Assembly (NCBI GenBank): GCA_949775045.1
Contig: OX459104.1
Location: 5,501,306 to 5,565,305 of the forward strand
Length of the DNA: 64,000 bases
DNA from: Metridium senile
Lineage: Eukaryota; Cnidaria; Anthozoa; Actiniaria; Metridiidae
Direction: 5' to 3'
A program made the position numbers and the translations under genes. Of the stretch, positions 43,321-54,203 are shown piece after piece (the stretch's first letter is position 1; each line of letters opens with the position of its first letter). The notes under the pieces were generated by a model. That model was not told where the DNA came from. It made no database searches and worked only from the letters and a program-made list of their open reading frames with translations.

Positions 43321-44640
43321 GTGATTATTATAATCATCATTATAATCATCATTATAATCATCATTATAATCATCATCATCATCATCATAATCATAATCAT
43401 CATCATCATCATCATCATAATCATCATCATCATCATAATCATAATCATCATTATAATCATCATCATTATAATCATCATTATAATCATCATTATAATCATC
43501 ATTATCATCATTATAATCATCATTATAATCATCATTATAATCATCATCATTATAATCATCATTATAATCATCATTATAATCATTATAATCATCATTATCA
43601 TCATTATAATCATCATTATAATCATCATTATAATCATCATTATCATCATTATAATCATCATTATAATCATCATTATCATCATTATAATCATCATTATAAT
43701 CATCATTATAATCATCATTATCATCATTATAATCATCATTATAATCATCATTATAATCATCATTATCATCATTATAATCATCATTATAATCATCATTACT
43801 GAATCATCATTATCATCATTATAATCATCATTATCATCATTATAATCATCATTATAATCATCATTATCATCATTATAATCATCATTATAATCATCATTAC
43901 TGAATCATCATTATCATCATTATAATCATCATTATCATCATTATAATCATCATTATAATCATCATTATCATCATTATAATCATCATTATAATCATCATTA
44001 TAATCATCATTATCATCATTATAATCATCATTATAATCATCATTATAATCATCATTATAATCAACATTATCATCATTATAATCATCATTATAATCATCAT
44101 TATCATCATTATAATCATCATTATAATCATCATTATAATCATCATTATCATCATTATAATCATCATTATCATCATTATTATCATCATTATAATCATCATT
44201 ATAATCATCATTATAATCATCATTATCATCATTATAATCATCATTATAATCATCATTACTGAATCATCATTATCATCATTATAATCATCATTATCATCAT
44301 TATAATCATCATTATAATCATCATTATCATCATTATAATCATCATTATAATCATCATTACTGAATCATCATTATCATCATTATAATCATCATTATCATCA
44401 TTATAATCATTATAATCATCATTATAATCATCATTATCATCATTATAATCATCATTATAATCATCATTATAATCATCATTATCATCATTATAATCATCAT
44501 TATCATCATTATTATCATCATTATAATCATCATTATCATCATTATAATCATCATCATCATCATCGTCGTCGTCGTCGTCATCATTATTATTATTATTATT
44601 ATTTTATTATTACTATTATTATTGTTGAATAGTAGAGACT
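43321..44640. repeat. (ATC/ATA/ATT)n array, about 1.3 kb
   Basis: Built from ATCATCATTATAATC-type units, with punctuating CATTACTGAATCATC blocks at about 43795, 43896, 44256 and 44356 (pairs about 101 bp apart). Ends in (ATC)n(GTC)n(ATT)n. The long Ile/Met or His/Tyr frames are artefacts. Confidence 0.95.
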
Positions 44641-45865
44641 GTTCACATCATCAAATTCAAACCGAGTAGGTCTGATAAAATTTTTCACATCATTTTAAAT
44701 TATTTAGGCTAGCTGTTTGCAATAAATCCGTATACTAAAGTAAAAAGGATGAAATTACTAATCCCTGTATAATAAAAAAAGAAGAAAGAAAGAGGGGAAA
44801 AAATGACAGATCATTTGATTATATTGTATCGCGTGACTTACAAGTGTAAAAATAGCTCATAGTAATTATCCTAATTAGCATACTTATTTGTTTACTTAAA
44901 GTTTCCGCAGTTTTAAGTGCCAAAGCTTTAAATTAACCACGAATGACCGTCATGGAATTGACTATCAGACACTTGTACCTTTAATATGAGGCTATAAAAT
45001 CCAGGAAAAATGGTTTAAATCCTCTAAGCTATTGACCTGTTCACGTTCCTGGCAAGCGATCGGAAGTAATCGATTGATGCCACACTCGACACGACAAAGA
45101 CTGACTCAGACGATGCACAAGCAGAACGGCAAAGAGGTAGATTTTACAGCTTTTTTCGCATTTAGTAAAACCATAATTAGTAAGCAAGGCTTAATTGTAG
45201 ATATAACTAACAATTTGGGATTGTTTTTTGAGGTTTTATTAGGAATTATTATCAAATATATCAGGTAACGGAAGTATGCGTCGCGGTCTGAACAGTGAGG
45301 TCAAGGTCACGTAAACACGATTTTCACCAACCTTTGAATAGCTCTTGTGAAGCACATATTTATTTGCCCAAAGAAATCTATACACCATTCGAAAGCAAAT
45401 TTATTCCACTATCAATGTGCTGAATCTTGTTTGATTTAAAGGTTTATCGCATGGTGAAAACGATATTTATCTAAAACACACTTTCGACGAGTCAAATTAC
45501 CTCACTTCGTAAATAAAATTATTTTTGATCTTTGAACTAGAGCAAACTTTTCCAAAATCACGCAAATGAATGTTAAAAGACCAAACAACAATGTTATAAG
45601 ATGTTTGGCTTTTAAGGTTTATTTTTTCTTTGTAAGCGAGACGATCAAAGTTGCCTTTGATTTAGGCCGCCAAAACGGTGATCTCGATGGCTCGGCAATA
45701 AATCGTAATTTTCTCGAAAATAAAAAATATTTTTTCAAAAAAAAATTCATACTGCTTTCCCTTGTATGATAATGTGTCCTGTGGCAAAGTTTGAGCGAAA
45801 TCAGAAAATGGAACGTTGCCACGGATTTTCGAATATGTTTGATTCTTCCTGACATTGGCTCTTAA

Positions 45866-47487
45866 TACGTCTATTCAAGCCCGGACAGGATATAATGTCA
45901 TGATATAGTGATAAAAACGTTCGCTTCAACAATGTCCTTGGCAGGAATGACTAATAGAACTAAAGAGTTCGCAAATAAAACCCGCTTTGTACAAAAATTA
46001 TTAAAGGGGATGGGTACCTTGTACTTTTATCAAATCCGCTTTTGAGCCTCAAGTTTTAAGGTTATTTTGTTGTAAACTTTAAAATCTTACAAATGAGCCT
46101 CATTTCTTTTATGTGTAAAGTTTTTATAGAGTTTTTCCACATTTTATGAGGTTTTCGATGGATTACACGCAATAATACTTTCCCCTCGGGGTTACGTTAA
46201 CAAGTTGTGCATGTTCACTTCGCTCTGATTGGCTAGCTCCCTTTGAAGGATTTACTTTGATGGTATTAACATGAGAAAAACATCATTTATTTATAAAGCG
46301 CATATAGCAATAGTTCTAAGTACATAACAGTTGATTAATTAATCATAACATTTTAAAACTAAGCCCCCCCAAGTAGTAAAATAATTAATATGACGTAAGA
46401 AAAGGGATTCCGTGACCGTTTGAGAATATTTTTGTGCACAAAATCGCCTATTTCCAAAACATGTACGGGCAAAAATTATCGATCAAAAGCAAAATACAGC
46501 CCAATTACAAAATGTTTTGACAAAATTCAATTCAAAAGACAATTTACAAGTTTTAACAATGCACAGAAAAAATCTAATTAGTTTAAAAGGTTACCGGAAG
46601 ACAATTCTATTTTTAACTTCATTACTTCTAATATGCATCAACATTTACAAGGGGCTCAAACAGTTCATATTGTGGGTGCAATGTAACGACTTCTTCTGTA
46701 TGGCACAAATAATGGAAAAATAACAATTTGAGGTAATTTAAATCTTAATTTATATAATTAGAAATGTATTAACATTTGTTGTGAAAAATCAATTTCAAAA
46801 ACGAACACTGACATTTAGTTGACAAAGAATCAATTTTTCTTTGTTCTAAAATCAAATTCGGATACATTCATTCCTTGCCTTACCGCGGGCTGTACTAAGT
46901 AGAAAATATTCTATTGGTATATCACATGCTCGAAATGCATAGGCTGAGCAACGAAGAACTTCAGAAACTGGAATACTTAGAATACTGACGTGGTGTTTTT
47001 GTTATTTACAGAGCAATGGTTAAAACAATGATGATCGCTCTACTAGTTATCATAGTAAGTATGGCGCGTTTTTCTTGTCAAAATTCAAGTTCGACATTCG
47101 TTTTTCAAATTTGACATTCGTTTTTCAAGTTGATCTTTTTTTCAAGTTGACATTTTTTTTTCAAGTTGACATTCGTTTTTCAAGTTCGACATTCGTTTTT
47201 CAAGTTCGACATTCGTTTTTCAAGTTGACATTTTTTTCAAGTTGACATTTTTTTCAAGTTGAATATCTCTAGCTTGGGCTGCCTGTGTGTATTAAAGTGC
47301 GCTTTTTGAGCCTTTCTACCCAGGCCTTTCTACTACTTTCTTCTTAACATGTCACTTGAAAAGTGTAGATCACTTTTAAACGAGGTTGATACCGAACTAT
47401 CCCGAACTTGTGTCAACGCTGAAACTGAATCCTTGCCATCTGGAGCTGATTCATTATCATCCACCAGTGTTGGCAGCTCGATGGTGC
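45866..47487. other. No gene; short tandem array at 47085-47265
   Basis: From about 47085 to 47265 CAAGTTGACATTCGTTTTT-type units recur about nine times. The remainder shows nothing I can support. Confidence 0.5.
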
Positions 47488-48571
47488 CTTGTGGTGACCG
47501 TCGATGTGCCAAAGAGCATTGGGACTGCTTACGCTGTATTGACGCCTTTCTGTAGCGCACAACCATCGAACCACTGTACCTGCAGGATCAATACGTTTCA
47601 TACTTTCTCGGACACGCAATTGCTGAACAAAAATTCCTCTCGACGTTAAGAGGGCGTCTCAGTAAGAACGGACCACTCGGTCTGGGATCCAAAAAACGAT
47701 TTCCCTTATATTTCTACCATCGAAAGTACCATCGAAAGTGCAACCTATCCCCGATATAAAACATCATTCTACCTTGAGATGAGATGCTATTTAGTAGTTC
47801 TGTGCAATAAAATTTGTGGCACATTGCGTTTTGAAGAATTTGACGAAGCCCAAACTTGTACATTTTTACAGATATTTCCTTGCGTGACACGACTTGCCGT
47901 TGAGTCTAGACAACGTCAATCCTTATAACAAATAAAAAAATAACAAATAATAGCTAGAAGTTTATATTCAGGTGTTACTATCCGTCATAATTAGATATTT
48001 TAGCTCCATTTAAATTTTACCACAATAATGTTTTTTTTAATGAACAATTTGCATAATTATATGCCGAAGTCAAGTTGTCTAACAATATTCCCATTTAAAC
48101 AAAGTTTTATATCTAGAAAATCCTCGTCTGTTAATCTTGAAACATGATTGTCATATTTATAAGTTGGATAAAACCTGGATGTTTTTTAAATATTTTATAT
48201 ATTTTAATTGAGTTGTTTTATGAGATTATACAATTGTGCACGATACAAATATGATTCACCATGATGCATGTTTTTCTCTAAATGTGCTAAATAGCGGTGA
48301 TGCCATTTTTCTTTTTCTTTTTTTTTAAAAAAAAATCAGAGTTGATAGAAAGCGACTTGATTCTTACACGAGTAAGACCACGAGTGAACACGAGTAAAAA
48401 AATAAAATAAGATAATAAAGAAAAAATGAAAGAAAAAAAAATAGAAATGAGAAAATAATGGAAATGAAAAAAAAAAAGACGGAAAAAAACCCCGAAAATA
48501 AGCCCAAACAGGCATGAATGTATCAAATGTATGCAAATGCACATTTAAAAAAAGTACAATATAATGCCTAT

Positions 48572-48655
48572 CCTGTGAACGGTTCAATGGGATTGAGAAG
48601 GTAGGGGGGCCTTTCCCCTCCCTTCCCCTGCCCAATCCCCTCGAACCGTTCACAG
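48572..48655. mobile_element. 84-bp hairpin element
   Basis: CCTGTGAACGGTTC is mirrored by GAACCGTTCACAGG; the inner arms pair partly. CTAT occurs at both flanks. Nested in element E. Confidence 0.6.
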
Positions 48656-48903
48656 GCTATATAATGTCAATTTAATGCATCGAAAATTGATAAGGATTGT
48701 AATTAACTATATAAAGTTTGAGATCACAATGTTTCCATAAAGTATAAATAAACGTGTAACGCCTATTTTAAAAGAATCCATGGGATTGAACAAGAACACA
48801 TATGACATAATGGTAATATGGCACACCCTGCACCTGATTTGTCTTGTATCACAGCCAAAGCCGGATTTTGATTGCATTGCTATTTGATAGCTATATACGT
48901 TAA

Positions 48904-48967
48904 GGTAATTGGCTACTTTTGAACGCCTTTTGGAGTTTAACAATATTTTCAAAAGTAGCCAGTCACC
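48904..48967. mobile_element. 64-bp TTAA-flanked hairpin
   Basis: GGTAATTGGCTACTTTTGAA is mirrored by TTCAAAAGTAGCCAGTCACC, with TTAA at 48900-48903 and 48968-48971. Same TTAAGGT start as elements A, B and D. Confidence 0.75.
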
Positions 48968-49757
48968 TTAAACATTTATTAAACATTGTGATTTCAAATT
49001 TTATATAGTTCATTACATGTAATCCAGTTCAATTTTTGATGCATTATATTAACATTATACTGCATTTGTTAACGTCCATTTGCATGGACTGCCGTAATTA
49101 ATTGTGAAACGATAATTTTTGAATATGAATTCATTAAAATCCTATTATTTCTTCGTTTTATTTCTGTTTATTAAACTATAATTCTATTTTTCAAATGTTT
49201 TAGTAATACCACTAGCTTTGATACATTCATGTCTAGTTGGGCCTATATAAAAAAATAAGTTTTCATTTCAATAAAAAGCCGAGAAAACGGACTTTGAAAG
49301 TAGGCCTCTGCGAACTTGAAAATCAGCGTCCTTCGGCGGTTTTTGGGTCGATGTACGAAAATTCGCCTAGCGGCCGAAATATTGTATTTAGAACAATTCT
49401 AAGTCCAGTTTTGTAATAAGGATAGATAGTACTTTCGATGGTAGAAATATAAGGGAAATCGTTTTTTGGATCCCAGACTGAGTGGTCCGTTCTTACTGAG
49501 ACGCCCTCTTAAGTGCCCAAGCATCATGCGATATCCAGAATTAGGAAATTCAATCTTAATATGACGAATAGTATCATCTAATGTACGATCATCAGTGTCG
49601 GTAAAAGATCGACTTGTGTTTACATTAAAGTCTTTACGTCGTCTGTGTATCGTGGATTCCGATACCCCGAACAGACGGGCCATGTAAACAGCTTTAAATC
49701 CATTAAAGGAAGTGCTTATTGCTGATTTCTCCTCCTCTTTGAGGAATTGTTTTCGTA

Positions 49758-51166
49758 TTCAAACCATATTGGAAATGTATTCGTTTATAATATGCTAATT
49801 AGAAATTAATTCAGTCATTTTACTGAAGTAAACAAAAGAAAATATAGATTTCTAAGCTTTGATTTTTGGAGTTATCTAAAACAATCACTCTTAAAGTTCT
49901 GTTAAACTTAAATGTGTATTAAATTGGAACGTAATTATACATCGATTTTTGTCGTAATTCGAAAGAGTCCAAACGCACTTTTTACGGGCTTTGTCGGACT
50001 ATTCACCAAAAACTGGCATTTTCACTCGCTTGTTCGGAGCGCTGTACATATTTGCCCAGAATACATTTTACATATTCTGTAAGAACAATCTTAACTCATT
50101 TAGAATCCGAAGATTTAAAAGTTTATTTTTTGAATTAGTGCACCGGAATGAAGTTTTCAAGGTCCAAAATTATCGCGAAATTGTCGAGCCTCTCAAAAAA
50201 AAGAAAATAAGCCTATGAGCCTAAAACTGCTTTGAAGATGTCCCAAAATAGTTAAAAAACAAATATTCCAACATATAAATTCCGGAAATTATGTTGGGTC
50301 TTTGCAGGACAAGATTAAAGAGAACCCAGAAACTGCTTTCATCGCGCGCTTTCTCTGGCTCGAATTCCGACGAACTGGTTTTTGGCTATATCTCGGCGAC
50401 TATTTAATTTTTTGAAAAATCAAACCCACCAGGTTTACTTACTCACTAATACCTATCTCTAGGCCGAATATAAAGAAAATCGATTTTTCTCGGCTGCCTC
50501 TGATTCGTGATTTGGCTCGGTATTAGTGGACCGTCGCTCTTAACTTTGAGCTAAAATCCAGTTTATAAGTGCTTTTTTCAGTCATTTGCTACTACAAAAG
50601 CCCATAGTCATGCATCATTAAGTTTGTCTAGGTGGTGGAGACGCTCTTTTGGACGAATTCAAAGGTGGAAGACGATTTTACAAAGAAAATAGCGCCAGCA
50701 GTTATGTCCATTGACAATGACGTCGTTGAAGTAAAATCGCTTTCCTGGTCGTCTTGTACGTAGTAGATACCAGAACCAACCAAGGCAATTTTAGTGAGTT
50801 TCGCCTTTTAAAGATGGTAATCGGTCCAATTTTTGTCCGGTTGGAGCGGGTGACTAGGCACTACTAAACGATCTAGTATAAAAATCTAAAAAGAATTGGG
50901 GTCTGGGCCATGTGCTGTCGAAAATTTGCATTATTACCCATAATGCTTTTCGTTATCTAATGGAGAAACGCGTTTTGCGTTAGTAGGCTAAATAAAAAGG
51001 CTGCTGTGCGGCTCGTAGAAGATGTTTGATCATAAAAATACATGACAAGCCCCGTACCCTTGATTTTGTTTTTTTTAAACGATATTATTTGAATTAAAAT
51101 CAGAGATAAAAAATGACTTTTACCGTGGTTGTTCAATGGCGAAAAACGCACATTTTAACGTTCCCC
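49758..51166. other. No gene supported
   Basis: No frame with a recognisable domain and no clear repeat within the window. Confidence 0.4.
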
Positions 51167-51170
51167 TTAA

Positions 51171-52440
51171 GGTGGCTGACTACTATACAAAAACTAGAAA
51201 ACTGCGCATGACTTCGCGCACATACGACATCGAGTCACGGTAGAGATACAGGGAATCCAAACATTCATTTTTGTGCCGTATATTTTAAAGCGTTAAGCAA
51301 TTTAACAGCCATTATCATGATTTAGATATGCTTTCATTTGAAAGGGATCTGTTTCACCTTGATATGTGAATTTATAAAAGTAAAAGGAACTTCAAGGTGG
51401 CCGAACTAGCGATTATTTTAATTACAAAACTCACATTTCACAAAAAATGGCAAAATAGGACTCAAAACTTATCCAACCAACAATTGCACAACATTAGTGA
51501 AATAAAACGAAAACATAAGCATTATATAAAAGGCATTTTCTGTCGAAAAGACAATTTTATTTTTTAGCACGTTTTTGTTGGACAAAATAATGGATATGAA
51601 AGTTGAAATATGTCAAAAAGACGATGGGAAATTAGTTAAAACAAAACAATGAACACATGAAATGATACATAGCGACATTTATTATAGCTTCTACTTACAG
51701 AAAAGTGAATTGCCTTTGAGAAATAATCCATAAACCTGTTTTATGGGACGTTTTTTGAAAAAGAAATACTTCGAGTAGATGACAAACTTTCCCTCAACAT
51801 CGCACGAGTGTTGCGTGACAAGATGGCGTAAGTTCAAAAGTAACAGCTCATTGGATTTGGTAAAATGTATCCAATCAGAAATAACGTTGTAATTCTCCCG
51901 TTCCCAGGACTGGCAGAGTAGTCAAAATGGTGGAAAAAGCTGATTTTAGGCTCGTTTTTCTCTTAAAACTCAATAATTCGCCCGGGACCCTATGATTTGT
52001 TTTTGATATTCAGGAAGAACAGGTAAAAATCGTTGTTTTGACAAACTTTAAGAAAGTTGACATTTCTACAACTATAAAAAAAATACTGTGTCTGCTAATA
52101 CAAATGATCGTTTACGCTCGATTTCGGACTTTATGAGCATACATATTACATATTTGTTCACCTTACTCGTACATATTTCCTATTAATTATTTAACAGATC
52201 TCGAGAACAATCCTCATGTAAGATTTTCTGAAGAAAATACGTCCACAGCTTTTTTAGTTTTTATGTTGTGGATTATTTGGTTCCAAGCGCAGTTTTTGCC
52301 ATTTTTCGTTCGAAAACTTGCAGAGTGGGCACAATTCGAGGTCCAATATCTCTTTTTCATCTCAATCACCATTAAATTTCCTATGAAATACCTTTCTAAT
52401 AATAAATTCTGATTTGTTTTTCGTATAGTAGTCAGCCACC
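51171..52440. mobile_element. TTAA-type element D
   Basis: GGTGGCTGACTACTATACAA at the left is mirrored by CGTATAGTAGTCAGCCACC at the right. TTAA at 51167-51170 and 52441-52444. 1,270 bp, non-coding. Confidence 0.85.
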
Positions 52441-52444
52441 TTAA

Positions 52445-53621
52445 GGTAATTCCGGACTCTTGCTACTGCGCATCCATTTCGCGCTTCTCGTTTTCCATCA
52501 TTTATTTGCGTTTTTTTGAAAATTTATCTAAATAATATTTTAATTTGAATCCTTATCTATAACTTAAGAAAGTATTATGTCATTTCATGCAACTTTGGAG
52601 GTAAAATGGGACATTTTTCGAAACATGCTCAGATTTTCACTACCTGACAAGGTCGCTGTTTTGTCTCAAAACAACAAATTTACAACTTTGTAAAAATGAA
52701 TAGATAAAATACAATTCAAAGGAAAAACTATTTTACAACCATGACTCCCCGTCGGAGCTCTTCCGTGAGGTTCACTCACACTCACTACCACTACATTCCA
52801 TATTTACAACACACAACTCTGCTCGCATGTTGATTTTGCCGGAGGGAGCAAAACCGGATAAACCGGAGAAAAACCCTCGTGGCATGAGATCGAGAGAACA
52901 ACACATCAAACAAACTCTATTCACTTGTCGCCCAAGCCAGGAATCGAACCCGGGTTACAGTGGTGAAAGGCCAGCGCTCTGACCGCTAGGCCACTCATAC
53001 CACGTCATGACGTCTTTAGTCATAAAACTAATACAAAATAGGTTTTAGGGTTTCTAGAGAGGACAAGAATAATTTGCCAAGTTTCAAGCAGATGTTTGAA
53101 GTACTATAACCCAGTCCTGCGCAGACCGTTACCGTGGTTTTTTTGACAAAAAATGGCCTATTAGTACGGTGACCCTCAATTGTTTTCTTTTTATTCAAGG
53201 CTGCATTTACTATTCTTACGATTTAGAATAAAACATTTTTACAAATGCTACAACTCTATACACATGTGGGGTGCGTAATTGGCGTAGAATTGTGCTTCTA
53301 TGGTTCACTTATACCCATATTTGGAAATGATTCAATGATTTTTTTATGACAGGAAATGTTAGATAGCCCTTAGATCTATCGTTTGATATAATCTTATGTT
53401 TTTCCTAACAGAATACGTTCGCATTCTCTTGAGTGCTTTGAATAGGTACTTTTGAGCAAATCACCGCAAATTATTGCAAATACCTACTATATCTTATAAC
53501 TCTATAACCAATACGGTGACCTCAATATTTTTTCACGTTTTTTGACTTGCCTAACAATGATCTATAAATGATAGGATTTATAAAAAAATTAATGTAAGAA
53601 ATCCAAGTATCCGGAACTACC
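52445..53621. mobile_element. TTAA-type element B, carrying a SINE
   Basis: Starts GGTAATTCCGGACTCTTGCT and ends ATCCGGAACTACC, flanked by TTAA at 52441-52444 (shared with element D) and 53622-53625. A second copy of element A without the LINE. Confidence 0.85.
52705..53008 (-). mobile_element. tRNA-derived SINE
   Basis: On the minus strand the head has an RNA polymerase III A box (TGGCCTAGCGGT, 52981-52992) and B box (GGGTTCGATTCC, 52939-52950) with tRNA-like spacing, then a body with TCTCCGGTTTATCCGG. It is absent from element A at the matching place (about 38825-38860). Not a functional tRNA: the cloverleaf is incomplete and it continues into the SINE body. Confidence 0.8.
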
Positions 53622-53625
53622 TTAA

Positions 53626-54203
53626 CACAAAGGACTCTTTATTTTACAAATTCAGATCTCAGCCGATCATTTAAGTGTCAGATGTTGTGGAACTTTCCAG
53701 GCAATACAGATAATTACATTTTAGAGCCATGACTTTCAAAGCGAGAGAGCTAGAATTTTGAAGTCATTGTTCCTTGGGGAACGAGTTTTAAAGAGGCCGA
53801 CGTCAAAGGGTTATAATGTTGCAAGTAAAAGCAATCCTAAAAGATATCAATAATCTGCTCATAACTTAAAATTCATTGTCATTGAATTCCCTCAAGGAAA
53901 TACTAATACAATTGCTTTTCAATTCTATTCAGAGGAATGCTAACGAACTTGAACGCTAATGACTTGATGACATTATTAATAAACGTACTTTTGTTTCAAA
54001 CTTTACATCGAATGTAGTATAATGGTTTAAAGCGAGGGTACAACTATGTGGAAGGTCTTCTTTCGAATCCTTGCGTTGGTATGCAAAGACTTTTTGCAAC
54101 TAAAATCGCCTTCAATTGAATGTTTTCTAAGTCTGATGATGTTTATAAGTAGAGGGGGAGGGTAACTAATGTTTAATATCTTGGTTTGAATTATATGTAA
54201 TAC
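53626..54203. repeat. Unique spacer plus a 206-bp block repeated at 60106
   Basis: About 53738-53943 (from GAGAGAGCTA through TTCAGAGGAATGCTAAC) recurs almost unchanged at about 60106-60311 in the same orientation. No coding sequence seen. Confidence 0.75.

Larger units (their letters stand above)
41743..45861. mobile_element. 4.1-kb TTAA-type foldback element
   Basis: Ends GAGCC.../...GGCTC are flanked by TTAA at 41739-41742 and 45862-45865. The arms (about 41743-42707 and 44868-45861) are imperfect inverses of nearly 1 kb. The interior holds an orphan coding exon (43024-43227) and a 1.3-kb trinucleotide-like array. No transposase is visible. Confidence 0.8.
47650..49508. mobile_element. 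TTAA-type element E, 80-bp TIRs
   Basis: GAGGGCGTCTCAGTAAGAAC starts an 80-bp inverted repeat (47650-47729 and 49429-49508) with one mismatch. TTAA flanks both ends (47646-47649, 49509-49512). 1,859 bp, non-coding, with two nested hairpins. The young TIRs and the clean disruption of the integrase frame suggest a recent insertion. Confidence 0.9.
47488..49757 (-). pseudogene. Integrase-type transposase split by a TTAA element
   Basis: N-terminal part 49513-49757: FLKEEEKSAIS, then a helix-turn-helix (MARLFGVSESTIHRRRKDF) and a GYRMMLGHL motif. C-terminal part 47488-47645: VRESMKRIDPAGTVVRWL and ALWHIDGHHK, whose Asp is the first catalytic residue of an rve integrase core. Removing 47650-49508 plus one TTAA rejoins the frame across the gap. 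After DGHHK the homology ends, so the rest of the catalytic core is lost. From memory, the order fits integrase-like proteins of animal DNA transposons (IS3EU/Ginger-like). Confidence 0.75.

Noticed and set aside
43257..43824. Poly-Ile, Met/Ile and His/Asn/Tyr frames
   Set aside because: Produced by the (ATC/ATA)n array on both strands.
52930..53008. Functional tRNA gene
   Set aside because: A and B boxes are present but the sequence runs on into a SINE body and the acceptor stem does not close.
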